Shown: positions 1-6,945 of the stretch, piece by piece | Numbering within the stretch: the first letter of the stretch is position 1 | How the letters are laid out: each line of letters starts with the position of its first letter | Source of the DNA: an uncultured Anaerobutyricum sp. | GTDB lineage: Bacteria > Bacillota > Clostridia > Lachnospirales > Lachnospiraceae | Reading direction: 5' to 3' | NCBI RefSeq assembly: GCF_934307085.1 | Contig: NZ_CAKRCF010000036.1 | Span: forward strand, 1 to 32,081 | Length of the DNA: 32,081 bases | The notes under the pieces: generated by a model | Told to the model about the DNA's origin: nothing | Seen by the model: only the letters and a program-made list of their open reading frames with translations | Databases searched by the model: none | Translations under genes and position numbers: made by a program

Positions 1-156
1 GCAGCCAGAGATACAGCTCCTCGTTTAGCATTCGCTATCTTACCTATTAAAGGTAAAGGAGATGCTGACTGGGCTTATGGTTTAACAGCTCCATTAATCG
101 GACCTGTAATCGGTGCATTAGTAGCTGTAGCTATTTACGCTGCATTACCATTATAG
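1..156 (+). CDS. Aquaglyceroporin (MIP family, GlpF-like), C-terminal 51 residues
   Basis: This is the 3' end of a gene that begins before the window. It encodes a membrane channel for glycerol or other small neutral solutes. The first visible residues are AARD, then PRLAFAILPIKGKG, then a hydrophobic last helix (LIGPVIGALVAVAIYAALPL). The arrangement of ARD, PR and a final membrane segment is that of the second half-helix and last helix of GlpF-type channels. In most members the motif reads NPARD; here the residue in the proline place is alanine, and the preceding residue is cut off. A strong terminator follows 43 bases after the stop. The family call is fairly safe; substrate is not shown. 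Confidence 0.8.
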   Translation, partial: AARDTAPRLAFAILPIKGKGDADWAYGLTAPLIGPVIGALVAVAIYAALPL

Positions 157-198
157 GATATAATAGTAATCTAATTTACTACATAATATAACAAATTA

Positions 199-235
199 AG
201 AGACTATCGTTTTCACGATAGTCTCTTTTATTTTA
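199..235 (+). terminator. Intrinsic terminator of the aquaglyceroporin gene
   Basis: There is a perfect 11-bp stem (199-209 with 216-226), a 6-base loop and a T-rich tail. It closes the upstream transcription unit. From here to 349 I see nothing coding. Confidence 0.9.
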
Positions 236-349
236 CTCAACAAACGGACGTCAACTGAAAGTGTCTAAGATTAAGTCCTCAAACCTTTCCTCGCCTGTTT
301 TGACTATTATTTGTAAACAGCTTTTGATAATTTCTGACTAGGCAGAAGT

Positions 350-378
350 TCTAGAGCATTTTTCAAACACGCTCTAGA
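350..378. repeat. Short palindromic repeat, copy A (CTAGAGC...GCTCTAG family)
   Basis: Arms CTAGAGC and GCTCTAG surround a 13-base centre that is itself nearly self-complementary. The same 27 bases recur at 21869-21895, and decayed relatives lie at 880-905 and 26803-26827. It sits 38 bases beyond the stop of the minus-strand zinc-ribbon gene, so it could fold at that transcript's 3' end. Confidence 0.8.
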
Positions 379-415
379 GGAGCATCAGCCTCTTGATGAA
401 TAAAAAGTGATTATT

Positions 416-769
416 TTAAGCCAAATACTTAGCAAGAAATACAGCCACCACAAAAATAACCGTCAAAAACAACATCGTATTCATTGGAATATTTACACGA
501 GGAAGTCCTCCCTGGTCAGGGCGGATTTCGAATTTGTTTCTATTTTCCCAGGCATCTTGCAAACGTTCTTCTCTCGTTTGGGTCTTCCAGCGTTCCATAT
601 TTTCTTTTCCTAACTCTTCAAAGAGAGCAGAGTCACTTTTAAGTCCAAGAGCAGCTCTGTCACGAGGAGATAAGGCTTCATCTTTTCGAATATCATATCC
701 ACAATCAGGACATATTTTTTCATCAAATGGGTAAACTTTTCCGCATTTGCGGCATTTAATCGTAGTCAT
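416..769 (-). CDS. Zinc-ribbon protein with a C-terminal membrane anchor (hypothetical)
   Basis: A 117-residue protein of unknown function. The N-terminus is a zinc ribbon with two CxxC pairs (Cys6/9 and Cys20/23). A charged middle section with many Glu, Arg and Lys follows, and the last 25 residues form one hydrophobic helix (MLFLTVIFVVAVFLAKYLA). The ribbon should therefore face the cytoplasm, tethered to the membrane. The start is supported by an AGAAGGGG ribosome site. The gene has a good promoter (TTGTCA-17-TATAAT) whose -35 overlaps that of the divergent gene at 937. The zinc-ribbon call is firm; a function cannot be assigned. Confidence 0.8.
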   Translation of the reverse strand: MTTIKCRKCGKVYPFDEKICPDCGYDIRKDEALSPRDRAALGLKSDSALFEELGKENMERWKTQTREERLQDAWENRNKFEIRPDQGGLPRVNIPMNTMLFLTVIFVVAVFLAKYLA

Positions 770-801
770 AAAAATACCACCCCTTCTTTTACATTATTAG
801 A

Positions 802-830
802 ATTATAACACGCTTATTATAACTTGACAA
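802..830 (-). promoter_or_regulatory. Promoter of the zinc-ribbon gene
   Basis: On the minus strand, TTGTCA (830-825), a 17-base spacer and TATAAT (807-802). It lies 33 bases upstream of the ATG. Its -35 shares bases with the plus-strand promoter at 824. Confidence 0.7.
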
Positions 831-853
831 GAACACAGAGAATAGATTATCAT
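824..853 (+). promoter_or_regulatory. Promoter of the small membrane protein and probably the Rrf2 gene
   Basis: TTGACA (824-829), an 18-base spacer and TATCAT (848-853). It overlaps the -35 of the divergent promoter, so polymerase binding at the two is likely mutually exclusive. Confidence 0.6.
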
Positions 854-879
854 ATAAAGATAAAGTGGCTGTGACGGCT

Positions 880-905
880 TAGAGCGTGTATGAAGAGACA
901 TTCTA
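880..905. repeat. Short palindromic repeat, copy B (decayed)
   Basis: It begins TAGAGCGTGT and ends ATTCTA, matching the reverse complement of copy A with several changes and one extra base. It would lie in the 5' leader of the gene at 937. Confidence 0.5.
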
Positions 906-936
906 GTTTAAACAGTCAGAATCAGGAGGAAGAACA

Positions 937-1128
937 ATGACAGTTGAGATGTGGATGGGGCTTGGAATTATCGTAGCTATCATCGGATTTATTATGTGGC
1001 GTACAGGGCTGAGTATGCAGGCTAAAGGGAATCGCAATGCTGGAATGATTACCATGATAGCATGGCTGTTTCTCATGGTGGGAGTAATGACTGCATTTTC
1101 ATTTTTCAGAGTAAAGTATTTAAGCTAA
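937..1128 (+). CDS. Small membrane protein, two predicted helices (hypothetical)
   Basis: A 63-residue hydrophobic protein with two membrane segments (about residues 6-22 and 38-57) joined by a short positively charged loop (MQAKGNRN). No family is recognised. It has a consensus AGGAGG ribosome site eight bases before the ATG and a promoter at 824. The Rrf2 gene starts 65 bases after its stop with no obvious terminator between, so the two are probably co-transcribed. The coding call is well supported by the ribosome site and composition; function is unknown. Confidence 0.75.
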   Translation: MTVEMWMGLGIIVAIIGFIMWRTGLSMQAKGNRNAGMITMIAWLFLMVGVMTAFSFFRVKYLS

Positions 1129-1193
1129 TATTTAAGTTCTAACGCAAATAATTTAGTAGTGAAAAGTTAATAATAATGAGAGGGGAGAGCGTT

Positions 1194-1634
1194 ATGAGAA
1201 TTTCGACGAAAGGTAGATATGCTCTTCGCTTAATGCTTGATATCGCAATGAATGACCGTGATGGAACACCTGTCAGGGTGAAGGATATTGCAAAGCGTCA
1301 GGAAGTATCTGGAAAGTATTTAGAGCAGATTGTTTCAGTGCTGACGAAGGCGGGCTATCTTAGAAGTATTCGTGGACCACAGGGAGGATATCTCCTCACG
1401 AAACGTCCAGATGAATATACGGTAGGTATGATTCTTAGAATTACGGAGGGCAGTATAGAGCCTGTTCCGTGTTTAGAAGTGGGCAGTGAAGTCTGTGAGC
1501 GGGTGGAAGAGTGTATGACAATTCCGTTATGGAGAAAGTTAAGCGAGGCAATCAGCGGAGTAGTCGATCATACTACCTTAGAAGATTTGATAGAATGGCA
1601 TTATGCGAAGAACGGTAATGATTATGTAATTTAA
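1194..1634 (+). CDS. Rrf2-family transcription regulator, IscR-like with three cysteines
   Basis: A 146-residue DNA-binding regulator. The N-terminus MRISTKGRYALRLML is the classic Rrf2 opening, and the winged helix-turn-helix runs to about residue 75 (SGKYLEQIVSVL, then RGPQGGYLL). Three cysteines, Cys93, Cys101 and Cys107, lie where IscR binds its Fe-S cluster, with spacing 8 and 6 instead of 6 and 6, so it is a plausible Fe-S or redox sensor. CymR, the cysteine-metabolism member, lacks these ligands. I place the start at 1194 rather than the in-frame ATG at 1176, because GAGGGGAG lies just before 1194 and the protein then begins as the family does. No isc or suf genes are adjacent. A terminator follows. 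Confidence 0.9.
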   Translation: MRISTKGRYALRLMLDIAMNDRDGTPVRVKDIAKRQEVSGKYLEQIVSVLTKAGYLRSIRGPQGGYLLTKRPDEYTVGMILRITEGSIEPVPCLEVGSEVCERVEECMTIPLWRKLSEAISGVVDHTTLEDLIEWHYAKNGNDYVI

Positions 1635-1636
1635 AA

Positions 1637-1683
1637 AGGCTTCTGAAATTGTAGAAGAATATGATTTCAGAAGCTATTTTTCT
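1637..1683 (+). terminator. Terminator after the Rrf2 gene
   Basis: An 11-bp perfect stem (1639-1649 with 1664-1674) is followed by a T-rich run. It starts directly after the stop codon. Confidence 0.85.
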
Positions 1684-1886
1684 ATTGGAGAGCATACTTA
1701 TAGAAAACAGGGAACATATTTACAGAGAATAAATAAAAGAAGAAGTAAAGATATATAATGTTAAAAACAGCAGAAGGTAACGGCGATTTTATAGGCATTA
1801 AAAGAAATGCATTTGCTCATTTATAGATTAAAAAATATATTTGTATAGAATTGATTAAAGAAAATGATTTAGAAAGGATAAAAAGA

Positions 1887-2819
1887 ATGATAGGACAGTA
1901 TACATTACAGCAATGGATTTTATATTTTTATGTGTATTGCTTTTTAGGCTGGATTTTCGAGTCTTGCTATGTTTCTTTCAGAAAAAAAGAATGGGTAAAC
2001 AGAGGTTTTTTGCATGGTCCATTTCTTCCTATTTACGGAAGTGGGGCAGTAATGATGTTGTTTGTATCGGAACCATTTAAAGATAATTTGATTTTGACGT
2101 ATTTTGCGGGAGTATTAGGGGCAACATTATTAGAACTTGTGACAGGAGCAGTAATGGAGGACTTATTAAAAGTAAGATACTGGGATTATTCTAATCAGAA
2201 GTTTAATTATAAGGGATATATTTGTCTGTCATCTTCTGTCGCATGGGGATTTTTAACTATTTTGATGAATGAAGTGTTGCATCCGGCAATTTTACATGCA
2301 CTTGAGTTTATACCAGAGATGGCGGATGAGATTTTTGTATGGGTGGTAAGTGCTGGACTGGCAGTAGACCTATGTGTTTCCATACGTGATGCAATTGATC
2401 TTAGAAATATTCTTGTCGGAATGGAAAATGTACGAAAAGAAGTGGTTATACTTAGAAAGCGAGCAGATGTAGTTATTGCAGTTCTTGATCAGGAGTGGAG
2501 AGAGTACGTTAGGAATCATCCGGCAGTAGAGCGTATGGATGAAATCGGTAAAGAAATCGAATTGCGCCTTAGTAAGATGAAAGAAATGGCAGAACTTCCG
2601 AAACTCACAGAAACTCAAAAACTTGAAATGCTTGAAGTAAAAGAGAAATTCAGTAAATTAAAAGATAGAAGCTTTTTCCTGAAAAGAAAAGGAACTGGAA
2701 ATGTCAGAATGCTTATTAAAGGAAATCCAACAATGGTTTCTCCTAAATATGCAGAGTCTTTTAAACAGTTAAAAGGATATTTGAAAGAGTTTGAAGAAAA
2801 AAGAAAAGGGGGAAATTAA
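1887..2819 (+). CDS. CmpB-family membrane protein (putative ABC-transporter type IV)
   Basis: A 310-residue protein with several N-terminal membrane helices and a long soluble, charged C-terminal half rich in Lys and Glu that looks helical or coiled-coil (about residues 180-310). The opening section (QWILYFYVYCFLGWIFES, then NRGFLHGPFLPIYGSG and LLELVTGAVMEDL) matches a family annotated as putative ABC-transporter permease CmpB, whose transport role is not established. A TTG codon at 1851 would add 12 residues but has no ribosome site. The ATG at 1887 follows AGAAAGGA, so I prefer it. No ATP-binding partner is nearby, which argues against a classical ABC permease. Confidence 0.8.
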   Translation: MIGQYTLQQWILYFYVYCFLGWIFESCYVSFRKKEWVNRGFLHGPFLPIYGSGAVMMLFVSEPFKDNLILTYFAGVLGATLLELVTGAVMEDLLKVRYWDYSNQKFNYKGYICLSSSVAWGFLTILMNEVLHPAILHALEFIPEMADEIFVWVVSAGLAVDLCVSIRDAIDLRNILVGMENVRKEVVILRKRADVVIAVLDQEWREYVRNHPAVERMDEIGKEIELRLSKMKEMAELPKLTETQKLEMLEVKEKFSKLKDRSFFLKRKGTGNVRMLIKGNPTMVSPKYAESFKQLKGYLKEFEEKRKGGN

Positions 2820-2857
2820 CAATTTCTTTAAGATATTGTGAAGTCCGGGAAAATGCA

Positions 2858-2886
2858 TTGACTTATCGAAAAAGATGCGTTACATT
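2858..2886 (+). promoter_or_regulatory. Promoter of the PAP2-like gene
   Basis: TTGACT (2858-2863), a 17-base spacer and TACATT (2881-2886). It leaves a leader of about 125 bases that contains the 12-base palindrome TATCTATAGATA. The leader's role is unknown. Confidence 0.5.
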
Positions 2887-3017
2887 TTTTAGATGATAAA
2901 AAGTGCTGAAAAAGACAGTGCGGTAATAAACTATAAGACTACTATATCTAAAAGTCTATCTATAGATAAGGCGTAGTATATGTTGGTATAGTGATTGGTT
3001 AGAGAAAAGGTGATATT

Positions 3018-3701
3018 ATGGCAGAAAAATTAAAGAATTATAGACATGGCTTACTCCTTTTGTACTTTCCGTTTTATTTAGCAGCATTTGCGTATTTGGA
3101 GAAGAGAGTACCGGATAAATTACATATTATCAATTGTGCGATTGATCAGTATATTCCTTTTGTAGAAGTATTTATCATACCATATCTTTTATGGTTTGCC
3201 TACATTGCAGTAGGAGGAATTTATTTTTTCTTTAAGGAAAAGGAATCGTTTTGTAAGTTGATGTATTTTGGAATGCTTGGAATGACAGTTTTTATTATAG
3301 TTTCATTTCTATATCCGAATGGGCTGGAATTAAGACCAGAGACATTTGCAAGGAATAATATCTTTGTGCAGCTTACGAAGATGATTTATTCAATGGATAC
3401 GCCAACAAATGTACTTCCGAGCGTTCATGTATTCAATTCAATGGCGGTATATTTTGCGGTAAAGAACAGTCCTAAGCTTAAAGATAATAAAGCGGCAAGG
3501 ATGGGAGCTTTTGTTATGACAACGCTGATTATTTTGTCTACAATGTTTCTTAAGCAGCATTCTGTAGTAGATGTGCTTACTGCACTGATATTATCTTGTT
3601 TAAGTTATGACTTTATTTATAATGAAAGAACAGAAAAGATTCGAGAAGGTTTTGAAGAACTAAAATTTCGCAGAAAACGCAAAGAATTCTCCAAATTTTA
3701 A
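3018..3701 (+). CDS. PAP2-superfamily integral membrane phosphatase or lipid-modifying protein
   Basis: A 227-residue polytopic protein with about five or six hydrophobic segments. Two PAP2 signatures are visible: LPSVH at residues 133-137 (histidine 137) and KQHSVVDV with His181 and Asp185 (H-x3-D), together the usual catalytic pair. Family members hydrolyse or transfer phosphate on lipids such as phosphatidate or undecaprenyl pyrophosphate at the outer face of the membrane. A weak arginine motif (LRPETFAR, 105-112) may supply the third site. The C-terminus is a basic cytoplasmic tail. A ribosome site (AAAAGGTGA) precedes the ATG. It is followed 70 bases later by the EutP-like gene in the same direction. 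The exact substrate is not deducible. Confidence 0.8.
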   Translation: MAEKLKNYRHGLLLLYFPFYLAAFAYLEKRVPDKLHIINCAIDQYIPFVEVFIIPYLLWFAYIAVGGIYFFFKEKESFCKLMYFGMLGMTVFIIVSFLYPNGLELRPETFARNNIFVQLTKMIYSMDTPTNVLPSVHVFNSMAVYFAVKNSPKLKDNKAARMGAFVMTTLIILSTMFLKQHSVVDVLTALILSCLSYDFIYNERTEKIREGFEELKFRRKRKEFSKF

Positions 3702-3771
3702 CCTTTTCCTGTATTGTTCAATGTGATAGAATAGATATAACAAAGAACAAGGCAGACGAGGAAGTGTAAAA

Positions 3772-4302
3772 ATGCGAAAGATAATATTTATCGGAAGAAG
3801 TGAAGCGGGTAAGACAACCCTTACACAGGCGATGAAAGGTAAGAAGATTGTCTACCATAAGACGCAATATATCAACCATTACGATGTCATTATTGATACC
3901 CCTGGTGAATATGCAGAGACTAAGGAGTTGGCTGGTTCTCTAGCTGTCTACAGTGCGGAAGCTGATGTTGTAGGACTTTTAATAAGTGCAACAGAACCAT
4001 TTTCACTGTATCCACCGAATGTAACAGCTCAGTCAAACAGAGAAGTTGTAGGTATCGTAACTAAGTGCGACCACTGGGCAGCAAATCCGGAACAGGCAGC
4101 AGAATGGCTTAGACTTGCTGGTTGTAAGAAGATATTTATGACCAGTTCTTTTACAGGAGAAGGTATTGCAGATATTATTTCCTATCTCAAGGAAGAGCAT
4201 GATAAACTTCCGTGGGAGGAAGTCAAAGCGCAATATGACCGGCTTGGCTACGGAAAAGGAGAAGATGACAAACAGTTAAATATCAATGGGGTTATTGTAT
4301 AA
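3772..4302 (+). CDS. EutP/PduV-like small GTPase, orphan
   Basis: A 176-residue P-loop protein. The G1 motif is GRSEAGKT (residues 8-15), G3 is DTPGEY (42-47) and the base-recognition motif is TKCD (97-100), a variant of NKxD. The overall layout matches the EutP/PduV family found in ethanolamine and propanediol microcompartment loci. No microcompartment or ethanolamine genes lie nearby, so this is an orphan copy and the eut role should not be assumed. The last 15 residues (EDDKQLNINGVIV) extend beyond the typical domain. A GAGGAAG ribosome site precedes the start. The family call is fairly confident; the role is unknown. Confidence 0.8.
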   Translation: MRKIIFIGRSEAGKTTLTQAMKGKKIVYHKTQYINHYDVIIDTPGEYAETKELAGSLAVYSAEADVVGLLISATEPFSLYPPNVTAQSNREVVGIVTKCDHWAANPEQAAEWLRLAGCKKIFMTSSFTGEGIADIISYLKEEHDKLPWEEVKAQYDRLGYGKGEDDKQLNINGVIV

Positions 4303-4339
4303 TACATTTTGAGTTGCAAAATCAGCTAAATGAAATCAG

Positions 4340-4373
4340 GGAGTGAAATAAGCTGTGATTGTGATTTCGCTCC
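4340..4373. other. Hairpin after the EutP-like gene
   Basis: A 10-bp stem (GGAGTGAAAT with ATTTCGCTCC, one wobble pair) lies 37 bases after the stop. It lacks a T tract, so it is a weak terminator candidate or a processing hairpin. The remaining bases to 4478 show nothing I recognise. Confidence 0.35.
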
Positions 4374-4478
4374 TTGTAGGAAGAATGGTCATCAGTTTTT
4401 TTATTAATTTGGATGACAACATAGATTATTTTGGGTTGATAATTTGTCTTTAGACGGAATAAAAGCAGAATTTTCTTA

Positions 4479-4507
4479 TTGATTTTTTGATAGAAGTATA
4501 GTAAAAT
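4479..4507 (+). promoter_or_regulatory. Promoter of tRNA-Thr
   Basis: TTGATT (4479-4484), a 17-base spacer and TAAAAT (4502-4507), ending 20 bases before the tRNA. Confidence 0.6.
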
Positions 4508-4527
4508 AATTAAGTCAGTTTTGGCAA

Positions 4528-4600
<73 letters not shown>

Positions 4601-4670
4601 TTTTTTTATTGAGTTTTGTTTTAGCAAGTAAATTAGAATTATTTCGGATTGATTGGGATTGAAGCAAACA

Positions 4671-4788
4671 TAAACCCCCGAAACCTGTCATAGGTAAAAA
4701 CATATCTTAGATTACACTTAAATCGTGACTGAACAGTTTAAGTGTAGTGAAACAAGGTGTTTTACCTATGACAGGTTTCGGGGGTTTA
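4671..4788. repeat. Long nested inverted repeat between tRNA-Thr and rubrerythrin
   Basis: The 29-base arms 4671-4699 and 4760-4788 are perfectly complementary. A second perfect 10-bp stem (4713-4722 with 4737-4746) sits inside the loop. The outer stem base reads AACAGATAAACCCCC on the rubrerythrin side. The element lies between converging transcripts and has T runs on its right side, so it can act as a two-way terminator, but 118 bases is far longer than that needs. Confidence 0.9.
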
Positions 4789-4821
4789 TCTGTTTGTTTT
4801 CTTGATCTTATAAATCAGAAA

Positions 4822-5370
4822 TTATTTATTTCCGAAATATCTGTTTAAAAGTCCTTCGAATGCCTTTCCATGTCTTGCCTCATCACGAGCCATTTCATGA
4901 ACTGTATCATGGATTGCATCAAGATCTAATGCTTTTGCACGCTTTGCAAGGTCAAACTTACCAGCAGTAGCACCGTTCTCTGCCTCTACACGAACTCTGA
5001 GGTTCTCTTCTGTACTTGCAGAAACTACTTCACCAAGTAATTCAGCAAATTTAGCTGCATGTTCTGCCTCTTCATAAGCAGCCTTTTCCCAGTATAAACC
5101 GATTTCAGGATAACCTTCACGATGAGCAACACGAGCCATAGCAAGATACATACCAACTTCGCTACATTCTCCTTCAAAGTTTGCTCTTAAATCAGCCTTA
5201 ATATCTTCAGGAACGTCGCTTGCAACACCTACAACGTGTTCAGCAGCCCATGTCTTTTCTTCAGACTGTTCGATAAACTTAGAAGCAGGCGCTTTACAAA
5301 GTGGGCAAAATTCTGGAGCAGCTTCACCTTCATAAACATATCCACATACACTACATACAAACTTTTTCAT
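4822..5370 (-). CDS. Rubrerythrin with N-terminal rubredoxin domain (reverse rubrerythrin), peroxide defence
   Basis: A 182-residue non-heme iron protein that reduces hydrogen peroxide in anaerobes, drawing electrons from NADH through rubredoxin partners. The rubredoxin iron site comes first (Cys6, Cys9, Cys22, Cys25). The ferritin-like four-helix domain follows with the diiron ligands in [13 protein letters not shown] and DEARHG. Rubredoxin-first order is the reverse of classical rubrerythrin and is typical of the oxygen-inducible clostridial type. Expression probably depends on PerR: the promoter at 5517-5545 carries a PerR/Fur-type box at the start site, and the perR-like gene is the next gene upstream. 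Family assignment is firm; regulation is inferred. Confidence 0.93.
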   Translation of the reverse strand: MKKFVCSVCGYVYEGEAAPEFCPLCKAPASKFIEQSEEKTWAAEHVVGVASDVPEDIKADLRANFEGECSEVGMYLAMARVAHREGYPEIGLYWEKAAYEEAEHAAKFAELLGEVVSASTEENLRVRVEAENGATAGKFDLAKRAKALDLDAIHDTVHEMARDEARHGKAFEGLLNRYFGNK

Positions 5371-5404
5371 AATAAATAATCTCCTTTTCTAAAATAAAAT
5401 GTCT

Positions 5405-5437
5405 GATAACTATTAAGATGGCGTCTTATCTGTTATC
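5405..5437 (-). other. Hairpin in the rubrerythrin mRNA leader
   Basis: GATAAC (5405-5410) pairs with GTTATC (5432-5437), and TAAGA/TCTTA pair inside. It lies about 35 bases before the start codon, so it could affect mRNA stability. Confidence 0.45.
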
Positions 5438-5494
5438 GAAATCATATAAGTAACATATTGCATAGTAATGAAATCTTTTTAAGATTATTAAAAA

Positions 5495-5509
5495 TAATGA
5501 TAATCATTA
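5495..5509. promoter_or_regulatory. PerR/Fur-type operator at the rubrerythrin promoter
   Basis: TAATGATAATCATTA is a perfect 7-1-7 palindrome of the PerR/Fur box type. It covers the expected transcription start, just downstream of the -10, which is a typical repressor position. Confidence 0.75.
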
Positions 5510-5516
5510 CTGTTTT

Positions 5517-5545
5517 ATAATAATCTAAAGAACAAGATTTGTCAA
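5517..5545 (-). promoter_or_regulatory. Rubrerythrin promoter
   Basis: On the minus strand, TTGACA (5545-5540), a 17-base spacer and TATTAT (5522-5517). The layout is almost the same as at the perR-like gene. Confidence 0.8.
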
Positions 5546-5622
5546 TACTTAAATGAAAAAAATTTTCAAAAATTTAATTTGTTGAGATAGACAGATTATT
5601 TTTCAGAAGTATCTGTTCTATA

Positions 5623-6021
5623 TCATAAACTAGTATTTTTAGAACATTTAGAACAATATCCTCGAAAGGTTATTATATAATCGGATATAATTCCATCAAA
5701 ATTTTCTCCAATTTCTTCTTGTGGATGAATAGATGGTTTAAAAGGAATGTCCTGTAGGCAACCACAGGCTTTGCATTCAAAATGTGCGTGAGGTATTGTC
5801 TGACCATCAAAACGGTCAGCATGATTCTCACAGGTAATCTTCATGATTTTACCAAGAGAAGTTAATAGTGAAAGGTTACGATATACAGTTCCAAGACTGA
5901 TATTAGGAAAAGTTTCTCGCAGTTCTTGATAGATAATATCAGCAGTAGGATGGTCATGATGATTCCTCACACACTCTAATATGGCATTTCTTTGACGGCT
6001 GTTCTTCATTGGCACACCCAT
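5623..6021 (-). CDS. Fur-family regulator, PerR-like peroxide sensor
   Basis: A 132-residue metalloregulator. The winged helix contains SLGTVYRNLSLL (residues 42-53). A structural zinc site is formed by Cys83/Cys86 and Cys123/Cys126. The regulatory metal ligands expected of PerR are present: a histidine in HHDHPTA (21-27), His67, Asp69, and His78/His80 in PHAHF. PerR represses peroxide-defence genes until iron-catalysed histidine oxidation releases it. The start at 6021 follows AAAGGAGG at ideal spacing; Met5 is a less likely alternative. Its own promoter carries a related box at 6072-6086, implying autoregulation. Fur or Zur cannot be fully excluded, but the link to rubrerythrin favours PerR. 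Confidence 0.88.
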   Translation of the reverse strand: MGVPMKNSRQRNAILECVRNHHDHPTADIIYQELRETFPNISLGTVYRNLSLLTSLGKIMKITCENHADRFDGQTIPHAHFECKACGCLQDIPFKPSIHPQEEIGENFDGIISDYIITFRGYCSKCSKNTSL

Positions 6022-6071
6022 TAATAAATCCTCCTTTTATAATAATTGATGTATAAATAGAATATAAATAA

Positions 6072-6086
6072 TAATGATAAAAGTTA
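6072..6086. promoter_or_regulatory. PerR/Fur-type operator at the perR-like promoter
   Basis: TAATGATAAAAGTTA has one full half-site and one degraded half-site. It stands at the same distance from the -10 as the rubrerythrin box, and the bases around both are largely the same. Confidence 0.65.
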
Positions 6087-6094
6087 CTATTTTT

Positions 6095-6123
6095 ATAATA
6101 AGGGAAATTCTTAATGCTGTCAA
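6095..6123 (-). promoter_or_regulatory. Promoter of the perR-like gene
   Basis: On the minus strand, TTGACA (6123-6118), a 17-base spacer and TATTAT (6100-6095). Confidence 0.8.
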
Positions 6124-6162
6124 GGAATATTAACAAAATAAAATTTTCAATAAGGAAAAATA

Positions 6163-6191
6163 TTGACAAAGAAATGTGGGAATAGTATGAT
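6163..6191 (+). promoter_or_regulatory. Promoter of the acyl carrier protein gene
   Basis: TTGACA (6163-6168), a 17-base spacer and TATGAT (6186-6191), a near-consensus strong promoter. It gives a leader of about 190 bases before the ATG. Confidence 0.8.
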
Positions 6192-6219
6192 ACTAGAGTC
6201 ATAAGGTCATGTTTCTATG

Positions 6220-6308
6220 ATTATATGAAGAGGCTATATGAAGAAGCGAGGGATAATCTCCTTAGAATAGCAAAAAAATAGCACATATCTTTACATAATT
6301 ATATGAAG
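6220..6308 (+). repeat. Three ATATGAAG direct repeats in the acp leader
   Basis: ATTATATGAAG (6220-6230), CTATATGAAG (6234-6243) and AATTATATGAAG (6297-6308). The first two are 14 bases apart. They may be regulator sites or leader structure; no known operator is recognised. Confidence 0.4.
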
Positions 6309-6385
6309 TATTATGACCGTATAATTTTATTTTACATTAATTTTGAACATGATTAACACATTTTATAAAAAGGAGATTTTTTCTT

Positions 6386-6619
6386 ATGTTAGAAAAGATG
6401 AAAGAGATTATTGCAGAACAGTTAGGCGTGGAAGAAGATGAAATTACACCGGATACTTCCTTTAAAGAAGATTTAGGGGCAGATTCTCTTGATTTATTTG
6501 AGCTGACTATGGCACTGGAAGAAGAGTATGATACAGAGATTCCTGCAGAAGAACTTGCTGATATCGAAACAGTTGGAGATGTTATTGAGTACTTAAAAGA
6601 AAAAGGAATTGACGAATAG
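6386..6619 (+). CDS. acpP: Acyl carrier protein
   Basis: A 77-residue acidic helical protein that carries growing fatty acyl chains on a phosphopantetheine arm. The attachment serine is Ser34 in [10 protein letters not shown], preceded by FKEDLGA as in the family. Length and charge are those of AcpP. It stands alone here, behind its own strong promoter and before its own terminator, rather than inside a fab cluster, so it may be either the main ACP or a second copy. The ribosome site is AAAGGAG. Confidence 0.95.
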   Translation: MLEKMKEIIAEQLGVEEDEITPDTSFKEDLGADSLDLFELTMALEEEYDTEIPAEELADIETVGDVIEYLKEKGIDE

Positions 6620-6672
6620 GCAGTATATGGCAAAAGAACTGACCTGAATAAGTAACAGGGTCCTGACTGATA

Positions 6673-6711
6673 GGTATTGAGGAACAATAGATAGTCCTCA
6701 GTACCTTTTTT
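6673..6711 (+). terminator. Terminator of the acp gene
   Basis: An 11-bp stem (6673-6683 with 6695-6705, one wobble pair) followed by six T. Confidence 0.88.
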
Positions 6712-6810
6712 CACGTAAGAATCATTATGTTACAATTTTGTAACTATTTATCAAATAATTTGTAAAATCTTACGAAAGTGAGTCATTCTCAGGTTAGTTA
6801 TAAAAAACTA

Positions 6811-6839
6811 TTGGAAATTTGAGTAGTTTCGTTTATAAT
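6811..6839 (+). promoter_or_regulatory. Promoter of mreB-recD2
   Basis: TTGGAA (6811-6816), a 17-base spacer and a perfect TATAAT (6834-6839). A 7-bp hairpin (AATATTG/CAATATT) lies in the leader. Confidence 0.7.
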
Positions 6840-6945
6840 GATAACGAGTGTGTCAGCATTTGACATCAAGATACGATTTTAATATTGGTTTTCAATCAAT
6901 ATTTATGATAAAAGATGTGGAGTTTGTAAGGAAAGGAGATTCCTA

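Noticed and set aside
6337..6714. Minus-strand open frame opposite acpP
   Set aside because: Ser-rich antisense of an acidic protein; it covers the acpP terminator and has no promoter.
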